A DNA stretch of 64,000 nucleotides from Lachnospiraceae bacterium YSB2008 (GCA_000687655.1 JHWR01000005.1:124001-188000); one strand, 5' to 3'. Numbered from the stretch's first letter, positions 36,583 through 45,640 are shown. The notes: generated by a model not told the origin, from the letters alone. Numbers and translations: made by a program.

Positions 36583-38400
36583 CTATGACTTAGCTTCCTT
36601 GGATGCTTTCAGTTCCTTCGTGATTTCTGAAAGTTTTTCATCTGTGAGTATGTATCTTGCCTTAAATACAAAGAGTGCTATGAAAAGAACAACTATAGGA
36701 GCCAGTGTCATGACCATTCTGAGTCCCATAACAGCACTTGTATCTATCGTTGCCACTACATTTGCCTTAAGATCTGCCATCTTGTTTACAACGATATCAT
36801 AGGTTGTCTCAACCGAACTGTCTTTCTGAATCTTGAATATCGAGAGACACAGTGCGGCAACGAGTGCTGCCACACCACTTGCAAGCTTAACTACGAAAGT
36901 CTGCATTGAGAATATAACCGATTCATCACGTCTCTTATTCTTCAGCTCGCCGTAGTCAACGGTATTTGCAAGAAATACTGTAACGATAACATTCAGTACA
37001 CCGACTGCCGACATAATGAAGAATCCCGGTACGAAGAATGGTAATACACTCTTGGTTCCTGCAAGCGCCATAACCAGAAGTATTGCATATCCGCCTATAG
37101 CCGAGAATACACATATATAGAACATCTTGAGAGTGCTGAAGAACTTTCTGAGAAGCGGGAACATCAGCATCATCGCAAGTATCTGCATTCCGCCTGCAAA
37201 TGTATTGAACAACGTATAATTACCCTGCCAGTTTGAACCTGCAAGATCATACTTGAAGAAATAGATCAGAAGGTTCGTTGTTATATAAAGTGCTGTATTG
37301 ATAAGCACTATGGTTATAACTATGGTCATAGCCTGATCATTCTGAAGGAGCGCTTTGAACATCTGTCCAACTGACGCCGTCTCCATATCTACCGAAGACT
37401 TCTCCTTGATAAATACACATGTAATGATCGTAAAGAGTATAAAGAGTGCTGCAACGATTATAGTGAAATATTTGAAACCAAGCCTCTCAACTTCAACATT
37501 TGAAGTCATCTTAAGTGAGACATCTATAGGATTACTGCTCGCCGCAACCTTATCGTAGGAATCACTGTCCACATAAAGTGCCAGAGCTGCTTTTCCCGCA
37601 TCCTTTGAATCCATAATGAATTCAACCTTACTGGTTTCAGGAGTATTGCCGGAAATACTGAGATCGTATTTCGTATTACTCTCAGTAAAATAAATCCTGT
37701 CCGCAAATACCTTTTCCTTGCCTGTAACCTCTATCGAGGCTTTCTGCATATCACCCGCAAATTCAAATACATTTGATGTAGGATTTCCGTCACTGTCAAG
37801 TTCAACAACGTAGACAGTCATATCTACCATCTCAGATGTATAGGTGTTCGTTACATTTCCCTCTGCTCTTCCTGCGAAGAATGCCCCGAGAGCTGCAACT
37901 GCCATAACAGTGAAAACCTGGATTATGGCTGAACCTACGCCTGCACAGGAACGTGCAAGTGCAGAAAGCCCTTCTCTCTCCTTACCGCTTTCGGTAAAAG
38001 CAGGGATCATGGACCAGTATGGAATATCCATCATGGTGTAGGTTACACCCCAGAGTATATATGTTACTGCAGCATAGGCTATCATACCCTTTCCGTCGAG
38101 TGACGGCGGTGCTGCAAACATAAGTATAAGGATAACAGCATTTGTTACTGTTCCTATAAGCAGCCAAGGTCTGAATTTGCCCCATCTGGTCTTCGTCTTG
38201 GCAACTATAATACCCATGATAGGATCATTAAATGCATCAAATACACGCGCTATGAGAAGAATGATACCCATAGCTATTGCGCTCACTCCCAGAATATCCT
38301 GGAAATAGTACAGTACATAGCTTGCAGAAAGCATATATACCATATCCTTGCCTACGGCGCCCAGACCGTACGCAGTCTTCTCCTTGAAAGTAAGTTTCAT
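36583..38400 (-). CDS. GPH-family sugar:cation symporter with inserted extracellular domain
   Basis: 605 aa, about 130 more than usual. The MelB/GPH signature is present: FDAFNDPIMGIIVAKTK and WGKFRPWLL at residues 54-81, with the cation-site Asp residues. Twelve helices can be traced, but between helices 5 and 6 (residues ~178-308) there is a polar segment with a beta-rich pattern (MTVYVVELDSDGNPTSNVFE, KASIEVTGKEKVFADRIYF). It should face outside the cell. Adjacent to a GH36 alpha-galactosidase, it probably imports melibiose or raffinose-type sugars with Na+ or H+. It starts 34 bases after lon with no terminator between. Confidence 0.88.
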   Translation of the reverse strand: MKLTFKEKTAYGLGAVGKDMVYMLSASYVLYYFQDILGVSAIAMGIILLIARVFDAFNDPIMGIIVAKTKTRWGKFRPWLLIGTVTNAVILILMFAAPPSLDGKGMIAYAAVTYILWGVTYTMMDIPYWSMIPAFTESGKEREGLSALARSCAGVGSAIIQVFTVMAVAALGAFFAGRAEGNVTNTYTSEMVDMTVYVVELDSDGNPTSNVFEFAGDMQKASIEVTGKEKVFADRIYFTESNTKYDLSISGNTPETSKVEFIMDSKDAGKAALALYVDSDSYDKVAASSNPIDVSLKMTSNVEVERLGFKYFTIIVAALFILFTIITCVFIKEKSSVDMETASVGQMFKALLQNDQAMTIVITIVLINTALYITTNLLIYFFKYDLAGSNWQGNYTLFNTFAGGMQILAMMLMFPLLRKFFSTLKMFYICVFSAIGGYAILLVMALAGTKSVLPFFVPGFFIMSAVGVLNVIVTVFLANTVDYGELKNKRRDESVIFSMQTFVVKLASGVAALVAALCLSIFKIQKDSSVETTYDIVVNKMADLKANVVATIDTSAVMGLRMVMTLAPIVVLFIALFVFKARYILTDEKLSEITKELKASKEAKS

Positions 38401-38434
38401 ATGCAGCCCTCCATATAGTCGATCGAATAGTCTT

Positions 38435-40705
38435 TTACTTAAGGCATTCCTTCAGAACTTCTTTCACTTTCTTTACAGGCACAATGTTAAGAGCATCCTT
38501 AACCTCAGACGGAACATCCTCGAGATCCTCTATGTTTTTATACGGAATGAAGACTTTTGTAACTCCTGCCCTCATAGCCGCCATGAGCTTCTCTGTAAGT
38601 CCGCCTATAGGCATCACACCACCCCTGAGTGATACCTCACCTGTCATAGCGATATGTGGATCTACCTTGACGCCTGTAAAAAGCGAAGCCAAGGCAGTTG
38701 TTATAGTTATACCTGCTGAAGGACCATCTTTCGGAACCGCACCTTCCGGAACATGTATATGAAGATCATATTCCTGAAGTTTCTCTGTTTCCTTAGGATA
38801 ATAGCTTTTGGCAAGACTTATGGCGATTTCAACTGATTCCTTCATGACATCACCGAGCTGTCCGGTTATGATAACCTTGCCCTGTCCCTTGACGATAGCC
38901 GCCTCTACGAACAGTATCTCACCACCTGCCATAGTCCACGCAAGTCCGGTAACTATACCTGAAGTTGTACCAGGTTCTATTATATCATGTCGAAGGACTC
39001 TACGTCCAAGATATTCGTTAAGATTTTTAGGTATTATACTGATTTTTTCGCCGTCACCTTTGACCAGTTTTACAGCCGCTGCACGGCAGAGATTATCTAT
39101 CTGTTTCTTCAGCCCTCTGACACCGGCTTCTGCAGTGTACTCTTCTATAATTTTCTTAACAGCCGTATCGCTGATTGAGAGATTCTTCTTCTTGATTCCC
39201 ATCTGACTGTAAGCCTTAGGAATAAGATGTTTCTTAGCTATAGAATACTTCTCTGATGCGGTATATCCATTGAACTCTATGACTTCCATCCTGTTAAGGA
39301 GCGGCTCCGGTATTGTATCTGTTGTATTGGCAGTGCAGACGAACAATACATTTGAAAGATCATAAGGGACATTCATATAATGATCCGTGAATGAGAAATT
39401 CTGTTCAGGGTCAAGTACTTCGAGAAGTGCTGATGAAGGATCTCCCTGGAAATCTCTGACCAGCTTGTCAACCTCATCCAGAACCATTACAGGATTTGAG
39501 GTTCCGGCACGCTTCATGCCTTCCATGATTCGTCCCGGCATAGCGCCTATATATGTCCTTCTGTGTCCTCTTATCTCAGCTTCATCCCTGACTCCGCCAA
39601 GACTTATACGAACGTATTCTCTTCCGAGAGCTTTTGCTATACTCTGTCCTATACTTGTTTTTCCTGTTCCCGGAGGACCCACGAAGAGAAGTATGGAACC
39701 GCTCTGCTTCTTGTTCAGAGCCATAACGGCCATCTGCTGTACTATACGTTCCTTTACCTTCTTAAGCCCGAAATGATCCTGGTCGAGTATCTCTTCAACT
39801 GTATCAAGATTAATCTCCTCAGGCTCCGTATCATGCCATTCAAGACTCGTCACGAAATCCAGATAATCATACAGCATTCCGTATTCATGTCCGTCCTGAC
39901 CTTCCTGTTTCATCCTGTTCAGAACCTTGTCAGCTTCTTTCTTAGCCGTCTCATTCATCCCTGATTCATCAATCTTCTTACGGAACATTGAAACATCTGA
40001 AATACTCTCCGGATGCATAGAGTCAAGCTCTTGCTGAAGTATGCTTATCTGCTTTTTGAGAGCTGATTCACGGTAGAGCTTCTCATGCTCCTCAAGCTGA
40101 GCATCCTCCGCCTCATTATGAACCTTGGCCATCTCAACAAATTCATAAACCGCATCTTCTGCAAGCTTATATCTTTCGCTCATCTTGTCAGCGGCTATAA
40201 TGGCGTACTTTTCTTCCCATGTCATGTTGAAATAACTGGTCATGGCACTGATCAGTTCATTAAGATTCTTCCATTGGAGAATCAGGCCTCTCGCAAAGAG
40301 ACCCCACTGATAATCCTGAACGAAATCAAGCATGATATGTTTCATTTTCTCGAATCTTTCCTGTCTTTCAGAAAGAGCTATATCCTCAATCTCAGCTCTG
40401 ACGGTGAAATCTGCCTGAAGTCCGTCCTCGTCGTCCAGATAAACATCCGTAAGATTGACCCTGTCTATGGTCCTTACCCTGATGTTACCTTCGCTGTCTA
40501 CATTTTCCAGCTTGGCTGTAACGGCTATAGGATAGAGATCATCGGGGCCTATTTCATTTCCAACCTTATCTTCCTTCAGGAATGCAAAGTATAAATAATC
40601 ACCTATTGAAAGCTCATCTATATCCCAATTGTCTATTAATTCCTTCTTGAAGTAAAATGTAACGTCAGGAAGAAGTACTGTATCGTAAAGCGGTATAATA
40701 ATCAC
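38435..40705 (-). CDS. lon: ATP-dependent protease Lon
   Basis: About 756 aa from a GTG at 40705, where AAAGGAG lies 10-11 bases upstream and the family start VIIIPLYDTVLLP follows. An in-frame ATG at 40762 would begin inside the CIRCE operator and promoter. The LON substrate domain is N-terminal. The AAA+ domain has FVGPPGTGKTSIGQ and VLDEVDKL. The protease domain has the catalytic Ser in KDGPSAGIT and Lys in GGLTEKLMAA. Lon degrades misfolded and regulatory proteins. The upstream CIRCE indicates HrcA control. Confidence 0.96.
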   Translation of the reverse strand: MIIIPLYDTVLLPDVTFYFKKELIDNWDIDELSIGDYLYFAFLKEDKVGNEIGPDDLYPIAVTAKLENVDSEGNIRVRTIDRVNLTDVYLDDEDGLQADFTVRAEIEDIALSERQERFEKMKHIMLDFVQDYQWGLFARGLILQWKNLNELISAMTSYFNMTWEEKYAIIAADKMSERYKLAEDAVYEFVEMAKVHNEAEDAQLEEHEKLYRESALKKQISILQQELDSMHPESISDVSMFRKKIDESGMNETAKKEADKVLNRMKQEGQDGHEYGMLYDYLDFVTSLEWHDTEPEEINLDTVEEILDQDHFGLKKVKERIVQQMAVMALNKKQSGSILLFVGPPGTGKTSIGQSIAKALGREYVRISLGGVRDEAEIRGHRRTYIGAMPGRIMEGMKRAGTSNPVMVLDEVDKLVRDFQGDPSSALLEVLDPEQNFSFTDHYMNVPYDLSNVLFVCTANTTDTIPEPLLNRMEVIEFNGYTASEKYSIAKKHLIPKAYSQMGIKKKNLSISDTAVKKIIEEYTAEAGVRGLKKQIDNLCRAAAVKLVKGDGEKISIIPKNLNEYLGRRVLRHDIIEPGTTSGIVTGLAWTMAGGEILFVEAAIVKGQGKVIITGQLGDVMKESVEIAISLAKSYYPKETEKLQEYDLHIHVPEGAVPKDGPSAGITITTALASLFTGVKVDPHIAMTGEVSLRGGVMPIGGLTEKLMAAMRAGVTKVFIPYKNIEDLEDVPSEVKDALNIVPVKKVKEVLKECLK

Positions 40706-40731
40706 TTTTTCCGGTCTCCTTTCTTGTATTA

Positions 40732-40758
40732 TTAGCAGACCCATCGCATGAGTGCTAA
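40732..40758. promoter_or_regulatory. CIRCE-type HrcA operator upstream of lon
   Basis: TTAGCAGAC-N9-GAGTGCTAA on the plus strand. The right arm is the perfect CIRCE half and the left arm differs from TTAGCACTC at two positions; the 9-base spacer is exact. It sits just after the predicted lon transcription start, the normal place for HrcA repression. Confidence 0.85.
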
Positions 40759-40767
40759 TCACTCAAT

Positions 40768-40795
40768 ATCATACTACATTTACCGATTTTGTCAA
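40768..40795 (-). promoter_or_regulatory. Sigma-A promoter of lon
   Basis: Minus strand: perfect TTGACA (40790-40795), 16-base spacer, TATGAT (40768-40773). The predicted start is near 40761, a few bases before the CIRCE operator. Confidence 0.8.
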
Positions 40796-40830
40796 GTTTT
40801 GAGGTCCTTCATAACAGGGTTCTTTTTAGC

Positions 40831-40859
40831 TTTACACTAAGGATATTTTATATTATATT
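40831..40859 (+). promoter_or_regulatory. Sigma-A promoter of the HD-GYP gene
   Basis: TTTACA (40831-40836), 17-base spacer, TATATT (40854-40859). It is divergent from the lon promoter and leaves a leader of about 55 bases. That leader has one small hairpin GGGAAC-TAT-GTTTCC, but no GEMM riboswitch pattern was recognised. Confidence 0.65.
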
Positions 40860-40921
40860 ATTAGCTAGGGAACTATGTTTCCTGACCTGTTTTTTGTGTG
40901 TTTTAGTTTTGGGAGAGTTTA

Positions 40922-42238
40922 ATGAAAATCAACCTTAATGATATACTTTATGCAGTATCATTTGCGTTAGACGCTACTGAAATTGAATATTTTAAAAGAC
41001 GTGCCGAGGCTCTCGGAGAGAATATTGAGAAGGTCAGCTACAAAGATCACAAGACAATGAATGTGACCGTCAACCACAGTAAGAGGATTGCTGCCATTGC
41101 AGTCATTACAGGTAAAGCCATGGGGCTCTCTCCTATAGAGCTTTATGATCTTGCTGCTTTCTCTATACTTCACGACAATGCTCTGACTGAATTCATCCAG
41201 GAAGAGATTGAGTACAAGAAGTACAACAATGGAAAGTCATATAATACAGCAGACTTCAATACAAGACACTGCAAGATAGGCGAGAAGAATGCCAATCTCC
41301 TGCCTTTCAGATCAAATAACAGAGACGTCATCCTCTACCATCACGAAAATGCAGATGGTTCAGGTCCTTTCGGAAGGAAAGCTGACCGTACTCCGATCAA
41401 GTCGCAGCTTATTCACCTGGCCGACTGTATAGACTGTTTCTGCGATCTGACTATAGTTTCTGAAGAGAATTTCCGTGAGATCTGCTTCTATGTAAGAAGC
41501 AATATTGGTACTCTTTTCGGTGAGGATGTTGCATATGCATTCCTCGGAGCATTTAAGCGTAAGAATCTAGTAAATCTGATGAACATCAATGTAGACAGAT
41601 TCCTCAGATCCCTTACAAAGCATTACGAGGACAGCTACACACGTCAGGAGATAAAGCCTCTCGGTGAACTCTTCGCCAAGATGGTCGATTACAAATCTCA
41701 TTACACCTGCATTCACTGTGCCGGCGTGGCTGACAGATGTGAGCGAATGGCAGAATTCTACAAATTCCCTGAAGAGAAAGCCGCTAAGTTCTATCTGGCA
41801 GGTGCTCTTCATGATGTCGGAAAGCTTTCTGTCAGCATGGAGATTCTTCAGAAGCCATCACGTCTTAATGACGATGAGTATGAGCTTATGAAGATGCATG
41901 CTCTGTATACTCACGACGTTCTTTCAAATCTTAAAGGAATGAAGGATATATGTGACTGGGCTTCACATCATCACGAGAAGCTTAACGGAACAGGTTATCC
42001 GTTTAAACTGAACGATAAGCAGCTTTCGCATGAGGACAGACTTCTGGCCTGCTGCGATATATATCAGGCACTTACCGAAAAACGTCCATACAAAGACGGC
42101 TTCACTCACGAAGAAGCTATCAAGATCATGCGTGAGATGGCCGAAAAGGGCGAAATCGATTACGATATTGTAACCGATATGCATACGGTATTCAAAAACG
42201 AGACTCCTCAGATTGAGGCCGAGCTCAAGAATATATAG
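40922..42238 (+). CDS. Tandem HD-GYP domain protein (cyclic-di-GMP phosphodiesterase-like)
   Basis: 438 aa with two HD-type halves. The first (~50-200) keeps ILHDNA and YHHENADGSGPFGRKADRTP but is otherwise shortened. The second (~250-420) is a canonical HD-GYP domain: HCAGVADRCERMA, GALHDVGKLSVSMEILQKP, HHHEKLNGTGYPF and ALTEKRPYK. HD-GYP proteins hydrolyse c-di-GMP to GMP or pGpG. The residue reading as GTGYP fits the GYP loop. No sensor domain or membrane helix is seen. It is a single-gene unit ended by a very strong terminator. Confidence 0.9.
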   Translation: MKINLNDILYAVSFALDATEIEYFKRRAEALGENIEKVSYKDHKTMNVTVNHSKRIAAIAVITGKAMGLSPIELYDLAAFSILHDNALTEFIQEEIEYKKYNNGKSYNTADFNTRHCKIGEKNANLLPFRSNNRDVILYHHENADGSGPFGRKADRTPIKSQLIHLADCIDCFCDLTIVSEENFREICFYVRSNIGTLFGEDVAYAFLGAFKRKNLVNLMNINVDRFLRSLTKHYEDSYTRQEIKPLGELFAKMVDYKSHYTCIHCAGVADRCERMAEFYKFPEEKAAKFYLAGALHDVGKLSVSMEILQKPSRLNDDEYELMKMHALYTHDVLSNLKGMKDICDWASHHHEKLNGTGYPFKLNDKQLSHEDRLLACCDIYQALTEKRPYKDGFTHEEAIKIMREMAEKGEIDYDIVTDMHTVFKNETPQIEAELKNI

Positions 42239-42262
42239 GGAACCGATATTTGTTTCAGTTTT

Positions 42263-42318
42263 CAGTAATACAAAAAGACATTCGAAGCATTTAGTTCGAA
42301 TGTCTTTTTGTATTACTG
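42263..42318. terminator. Bidirectional terminator between HD-GYP gene and map
   Basis: A perfect 24-bp stem (42263-42286 with 42295-42318) around loop GCATTTAG, with a TCTTTTTG arm in either direction. It terminates both convergent units. Confidence 0.95.
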
Positions 42319-42342
42319 CAATATTAATGATTACTGATCAAT

Positions 42343-43218
42343 CTAATAAGATATTATCTCATGTCCTGTTTCTGTAACGAGAACCTGTATCTCCCACTGA
42401 GCGGACTTCTCTCCGTCTTCAGTATATACGGTCCAGTTATTATCTGCATCTACGAAGACTTCAGGATCTCCCATATTTACCATAGGCTCAATAGTAAATA
42501 TCATTCCCGGTACCATAAGCATCTCTGTACCGCGCTTTGTCACGTAGCTTACCCACGGATCCTCATGGAATTCAAGTCCTATTCCATGACCGCCTATCTC
42601 TCGTACTACAGAATATCCATGTTTCTTAACATGATCATTTACTGCCTGACCCATATCTCCGAGGAAGCCCCATGGCTTAACCTCTTCGAGACCGAGCATC
42701 ATAGCTTCTTTTGTTACCTCAACAAGTTTCCTGTCTTCATCCGATACATTTCCTATACAGAACATACGTGACGAATCTGAGAAATATCCATCGAGTATGG
42801 TTGAACAGTCAACATTTACTATATCGCCGTCCATGAGTATCTCATCCTTTGAAGGAATGCCATGGCACACAGCATCATTTATGGATGTACAGACACTCTT
42901 CGGAAATCCTTCATAGTTGAGCGGAGCCGGTATGGCACCATACTTCTTGCAGACTTCATTAATAATGCTGTTTATGTCCTCTGTAGACATTCCTGCACAT
43001 ATTCTGTCCGCAACTGTGTCGAGACATTCTATATTAACTTTTGCGCTTTCCTTGATCTTGAGTATCTGTTCAGGAGTCTTGATGATATCATGGGAAGGAA
43101 CTATATGTCCCTGATTCCTGATAACTTCTATCTTCCTGTCAAATTCCTCATGACACTGCTTATACTTTCTGCCGCTTCCGCACCAGCACGGATCATTTCT
43201 TCCAATTTTACCTGCCAT
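42343..43218 (-). CDS. map: Type I methionine aminopeptidase with SEC-C zinc motif
   Basis: 291 aa. Residues 1-30 form a SEC-C motif (GRNDPCWCGSGRKYKQCHEE), a zinc-binding element also found at the SecA tail. The catalytic pita-bread fold follows: NVDCSTILDGYFSDSSRMF (two metal Asp), GHGIGLEFHEDP (metal His) and FTIEPMVN plus QWEIQVLVTE (metal Glu). It removes initiator Met from nascent proteins. SEC-C-MAP is common in Clostridia. This may be one of two MAP genes, as the other usually lies in the ribosomal protein cluster. Confidence 0.96.
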   Translation of the reverse strand: MAGKIGRNDPCWCGSGRKYKQCHEEFDRKIEVIRNQGHIVPSHDIIKTPEQILKIKESAKVNIECLDTVADRICAGMSTEDINSIINEVCKKYGAIPAPLNYEGFPKSVCTSINDAVCHGIPSKDEILMDGDIVNVDCSTILDGYFSDSSRMFCIGNVSDEDRKLVEVTKEAMMLGLEEVKPWGFLGDMGQAVNDHVKKHGYSVVREIGGHGIGLEFHEDPWVSYVTKRGTEMLMVPGMIFTIEPMVNMGDPEVFVDADNNWTVYTEDGEKSAQWEIQVLVTETGHEIISY

Positions 43219-43315
43219 GTCTAAATTTCCTTTTTTGTAATTTAATGTAAATAACTGACGTTAGATGATTCTAACATCATTCATTCTCCACGTCAAATAC
43301 TATTCCTTTAATTCC

Positions 43316-44029
43316 CTATAAACGACCATGTGAAAGATAGGCAAGATGCCCCGCTTCCACTGCTTTCTTGAAAGCACTCGCAATGACCGGAATATTCGTA
43401 GCCGTCGCAAGAGCTGTATTGATCATAACTGCATCAGCCCCCATCTCCATAGCTTCGCACGCCTGTGATGGTTTACCTATTCCTGCATCAACTATGATAG
43501 GAAGGTCTATCTCTTCGATAAGAATCTTTATGAAATCTCTCGTTGCAAGTCCCTTACTTGAACCACTCGGCGAAGCCAGCGGCATGAGTGCCATGGCGCC
43601 CGCGTTATACAGATCTCTTGCTGTTGAAAGCTCAGGATACATATAAGGCATTACCGTGAAGCCTTCCTTTGCAAGTATCTCTGTTGCTTTGATTGTTTCT
43701 GCATTATCCGGCAGAAGATATTTGCTGTCATGCATGATCTCTATCTTGATCATGTCTCCGAAGCCCATCTCTCTCGAGATATGAGCTATCGCCACAGCAT
43801 CATCTGCATTCTTTGCTCCGAGTGTATTCGGAAGTATCGTGACCCCATCCGGAATCATTCTGAGTACACTGTCATCCTCTTTCAGAGCCCCTACAACAAC
43901 GGATATGAGTTCTGCACCTGCATCAGAAACAGCTGCATCTATAAGCTCTTTCGAATATACACTTGATTTGCCGGAGCCAAGTATGAACCTTGAACCAAAT
44001 TCATAATTCCCCAGTTTAAGTTTATCCAT
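43316..44029 (-). CDS. thiG: Thiazole synthase ThiG
   Basis: 237 aa, slightly short. ThiG condenses deoxyxylulose-5-phosphate, dehydroglycine and ThiS-thiocarboxylate to form the thiamine thiazole. The Schiff-base Lys lies in MIKIEIMHDSKYLLPD. VDAGIGKPSQACEAMEMGADAVMINTA is the phosphate-binding end of the barrel, seen at residues ~185-208. No thiS, thiF, thiH or TPP riboswitch is adjacent. The gap upstream only holds the terminator of the OFA gene. Confidence 0.93.
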   Translation of the reverse strand: MDKLKLGNYEFGSRFILGSGKSSVYSKELIDAAVSDAGAELISVVVGALKEDDSVLRMIPDGVTILPNTLGAKNADDAVAIAHISREMGFGDMIKIEIMHDSKYLLPDNAETIKATEILAKEGFTVMPYMYPELSTARDLYNAGAMALMPLASPSGSSKGLATRDFIKILIEEIDLPIIVDAGIGKPSQACEAMEMGADAVMINTALATATNIPVIASAFKKAVEAGHLAYLSHGRL

Positions 44030-44047
44030 TTGCCACCCTCAAATTAA

Positions 44048-44101
44048 AAGGGACAGCTGTCATCAGATGCGTATCACGCGACCGGATGAGTACCGTCCCT
44101 T
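44048..44101 (-). terminator. Terminator after the OFA transporter gene
   Basis: AAGGGAC (44095-44101 on the complement) pairs with GTCCCTT (44048-44054), and on the minus strand the stem runs into TTAATTT. The interior has further short pairing. It begins 8 bases after the transporter stop. Confidence 0.7.
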
Positions 44102-44108
44102 CTGTTAA

Positions 44109-45482
44109 TTATTCAGCTTTTGCTGCTTTCTTTGCTGCCTTTGCCTCAAGTGCCTTGTCTGTAGGTCTTACAAGAAGAAGACAGAGTACAAGTGCTACAA
44201 CGTAAAGTGCAAGTGTAAAGAAAAGAACGTTCTGATATCCAACAGGATTAACCTTGATCACATTGCCTGCTGCATCTGTACCGTGCTCGATCCACGTACC
44301 TGTATGATTAACTATATAGGTTGCAACCTGGTTACCTGTAAGTCCGGCAAATGCCCATGCTGAAAGTGTGATTCCATGTATTGCACTGATACTTCCCATA
44401 CCATAATGATCCGAAAGAAGTGTAGGTACATTTGAGAATCCACCGCCGTATCCGGCATTTACTATAAAGATAAGTGCAAGTACAAGTACTATGAGAAGCA
44501 CATTGCCTTCACCATTCTTGATACCCTGTGTCACCATTACAAGTACAGTTGATACTATAGAAAGTATAAATATAAGCTTGTATATAGTATTTCTGTCTTT
44601 CATTGTATCAGCCCATGCAGAGAATCCAAGACGACCGCCTGCGTTAAATATAGCTGATATTGTTGAGATTATACCTGCTGAAGCTGCAAGACCGATACAT
44701 TTTACTATCGGCTTCTCCTGTGAGATAAGTGCAAGTCCGCAGGTGATGTTGATATAGAACATAAGCCATATACCTATATAGTTTGTAATAGGCTTAGTCT
44801 TAAGAACTTCCATGATGCTTGGCTTTGCATCCTTGCCCTGAGGCTCATGCCATCCTGCCGGCTTAGCAAGAAGAAGATGACCAATGAACATCATTACGAA
44901 ATATACTCCGGCGAGTATCATGAACATCTTATAGATACCACCTTCACCGAGGCCTGAAAGCATTGACTGCATTATAGGAGATGCTATAGCCTTTGCTGCA
45001 CCGAAACCGGCAACTGCAAGACCTGTTGCAAGACCTTTACGATCCTGGAACCACAGCATAAGTGTCTTAACAGGTGAAAGATAACCTGTACCAAGACCTA
45101 CACCCATTATGAAACCGTAGCTGAGATATATACCTACAAGAGCTACAGGACTGTGCTGATGATTTCCACCGTACCAGATGAATACACCTGTAAGCGCCAT
45201 ACCTGCCGCAAAACAGATAGTTGCAATAAGTGAAGACTTGTGAATATCCTTCTCTACTATATTTCCGAGGAATGCTGCTGACATACCAAGGAAGAATATA
45301 GCGAAGCTGAATGCCCACTCAGTTGCCGCCTTTGAATAACCGATGTATTCAGCTATCTCCTGACTGAATATAGACCAGCAATAAACTGTACCGATACTGC
45401 AGTGAAGCAGTAACGCAGGAATAGCTGCGCGAATCCACTTATTGGATCTCCAGCCGCCCTCTTTTGTTTCCTGTGCTCCCAT
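44109..45482 (-). CDS. OFA-family (oxalate/formate antiporter-like) MFS transporter
   Basis: About 457 aa from the ATG at 45482 with GGAGGTG upstream; an earlier ATG at 45518 lacks one. Twelve membrane helices. The family signature is HCSIGTVYCWSIFSQEIAEY, near residues 27-46. Members exchange or take up small carboxylates such as oxalate, formate, lactate or pyruvate; substrate cannot be read here. The C-terminus is an Ala/Lys-rich tail. It stands between the terminators at 45529 and 44048, so it is probably its own unit. Confidence 0.9.
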   Translation of the reverse strand: MGAQETKEGGWRSNKWIRAAIPALLLHCSIGTVYCWSIFSQEIAEYIGYSKAATEWAFSFAIFFLGMSAAFLGNIVEKDIHKSSLIATICFAAGMALTGVFIWYGGNHQHSPVALVGIYLSYGFIMGVGLGTGYLSPVKTLMLWFQDRKGLATGLAVAGFGAAKAIASPIMQSMLSGLGEGGIYKMFMILAGVYFVMMFIGHLLLAKPAGWHEPQGKDAKPSIMEVLKTKPITNYIGIWLMFYINITCGLALISQEKPIVKCIGLAASAGIISTISAIFNAGGRLGFSAWADTMKDRNTIYKLIFILSIVSTVLVMVTQGIKNGEGNVLLIVLVLALIFIVNAGYGGGFSNVPTLLSDHYGMGSISAIHGITLSAWAFAGLTGNQVATYIVNHTGTWIEHGTDAAGNVIKVNPVGYQNVLFFTLALYVVALVLCLLLVRPTDKALEAKAAKKAAKAE

Positions 45483-45528
45483 GAGACACCTCCGTAATAT
45501 TATTATAATTAAAAACAAAAATCATGAC

Positions 45529-45552
45529 AAATGGAGCGATAACGCTCCATTT
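45529..45552 (-). terminator. Terminator-like hairpin after the Na/Pi cotransporter gene
   Basis: AAATGGAGCG-ATAA-CGCTCCATTT, a perfect 10-bp stem. On the minus strand the T-run (ATTTTTGTTTTT) begins about 6 bases later, so termination may be less efficient than usual. It lies about 90 bases after the nptA-like stop. Confidence 0.65.
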
Positions 45553-45640
45553 ATGCCATATTCTGCAATATTATATATTAATAGAATTCCATTTTCAACT
45601 GTTTTATTATCATGAAACACAAAGGTTTATAAGAAAAGCA

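Noticed and set aside
40706-40762. Longer N-terminus of Lon starting at 40762
   Set aside because: It would begin within the CIRCE/promoter region; the GTG at 40705 has an AAAGGAG box and begins the conserved Lon N-terminus.
40860-40921. Possible c-di-GMP riboswitch in the HD-GYP leader
   Set aside because: The leader is only about 55 bases with one short hairpin and none of the GEMM conserved segments.
44030-44108. Possible TPP riboswitch upstream of thiG
   Set aside because: The conserved CTGAGA and ACCTGATCTGG-type thi-box sequences are missing; the structure is a terminator of the upstream transporter gene.
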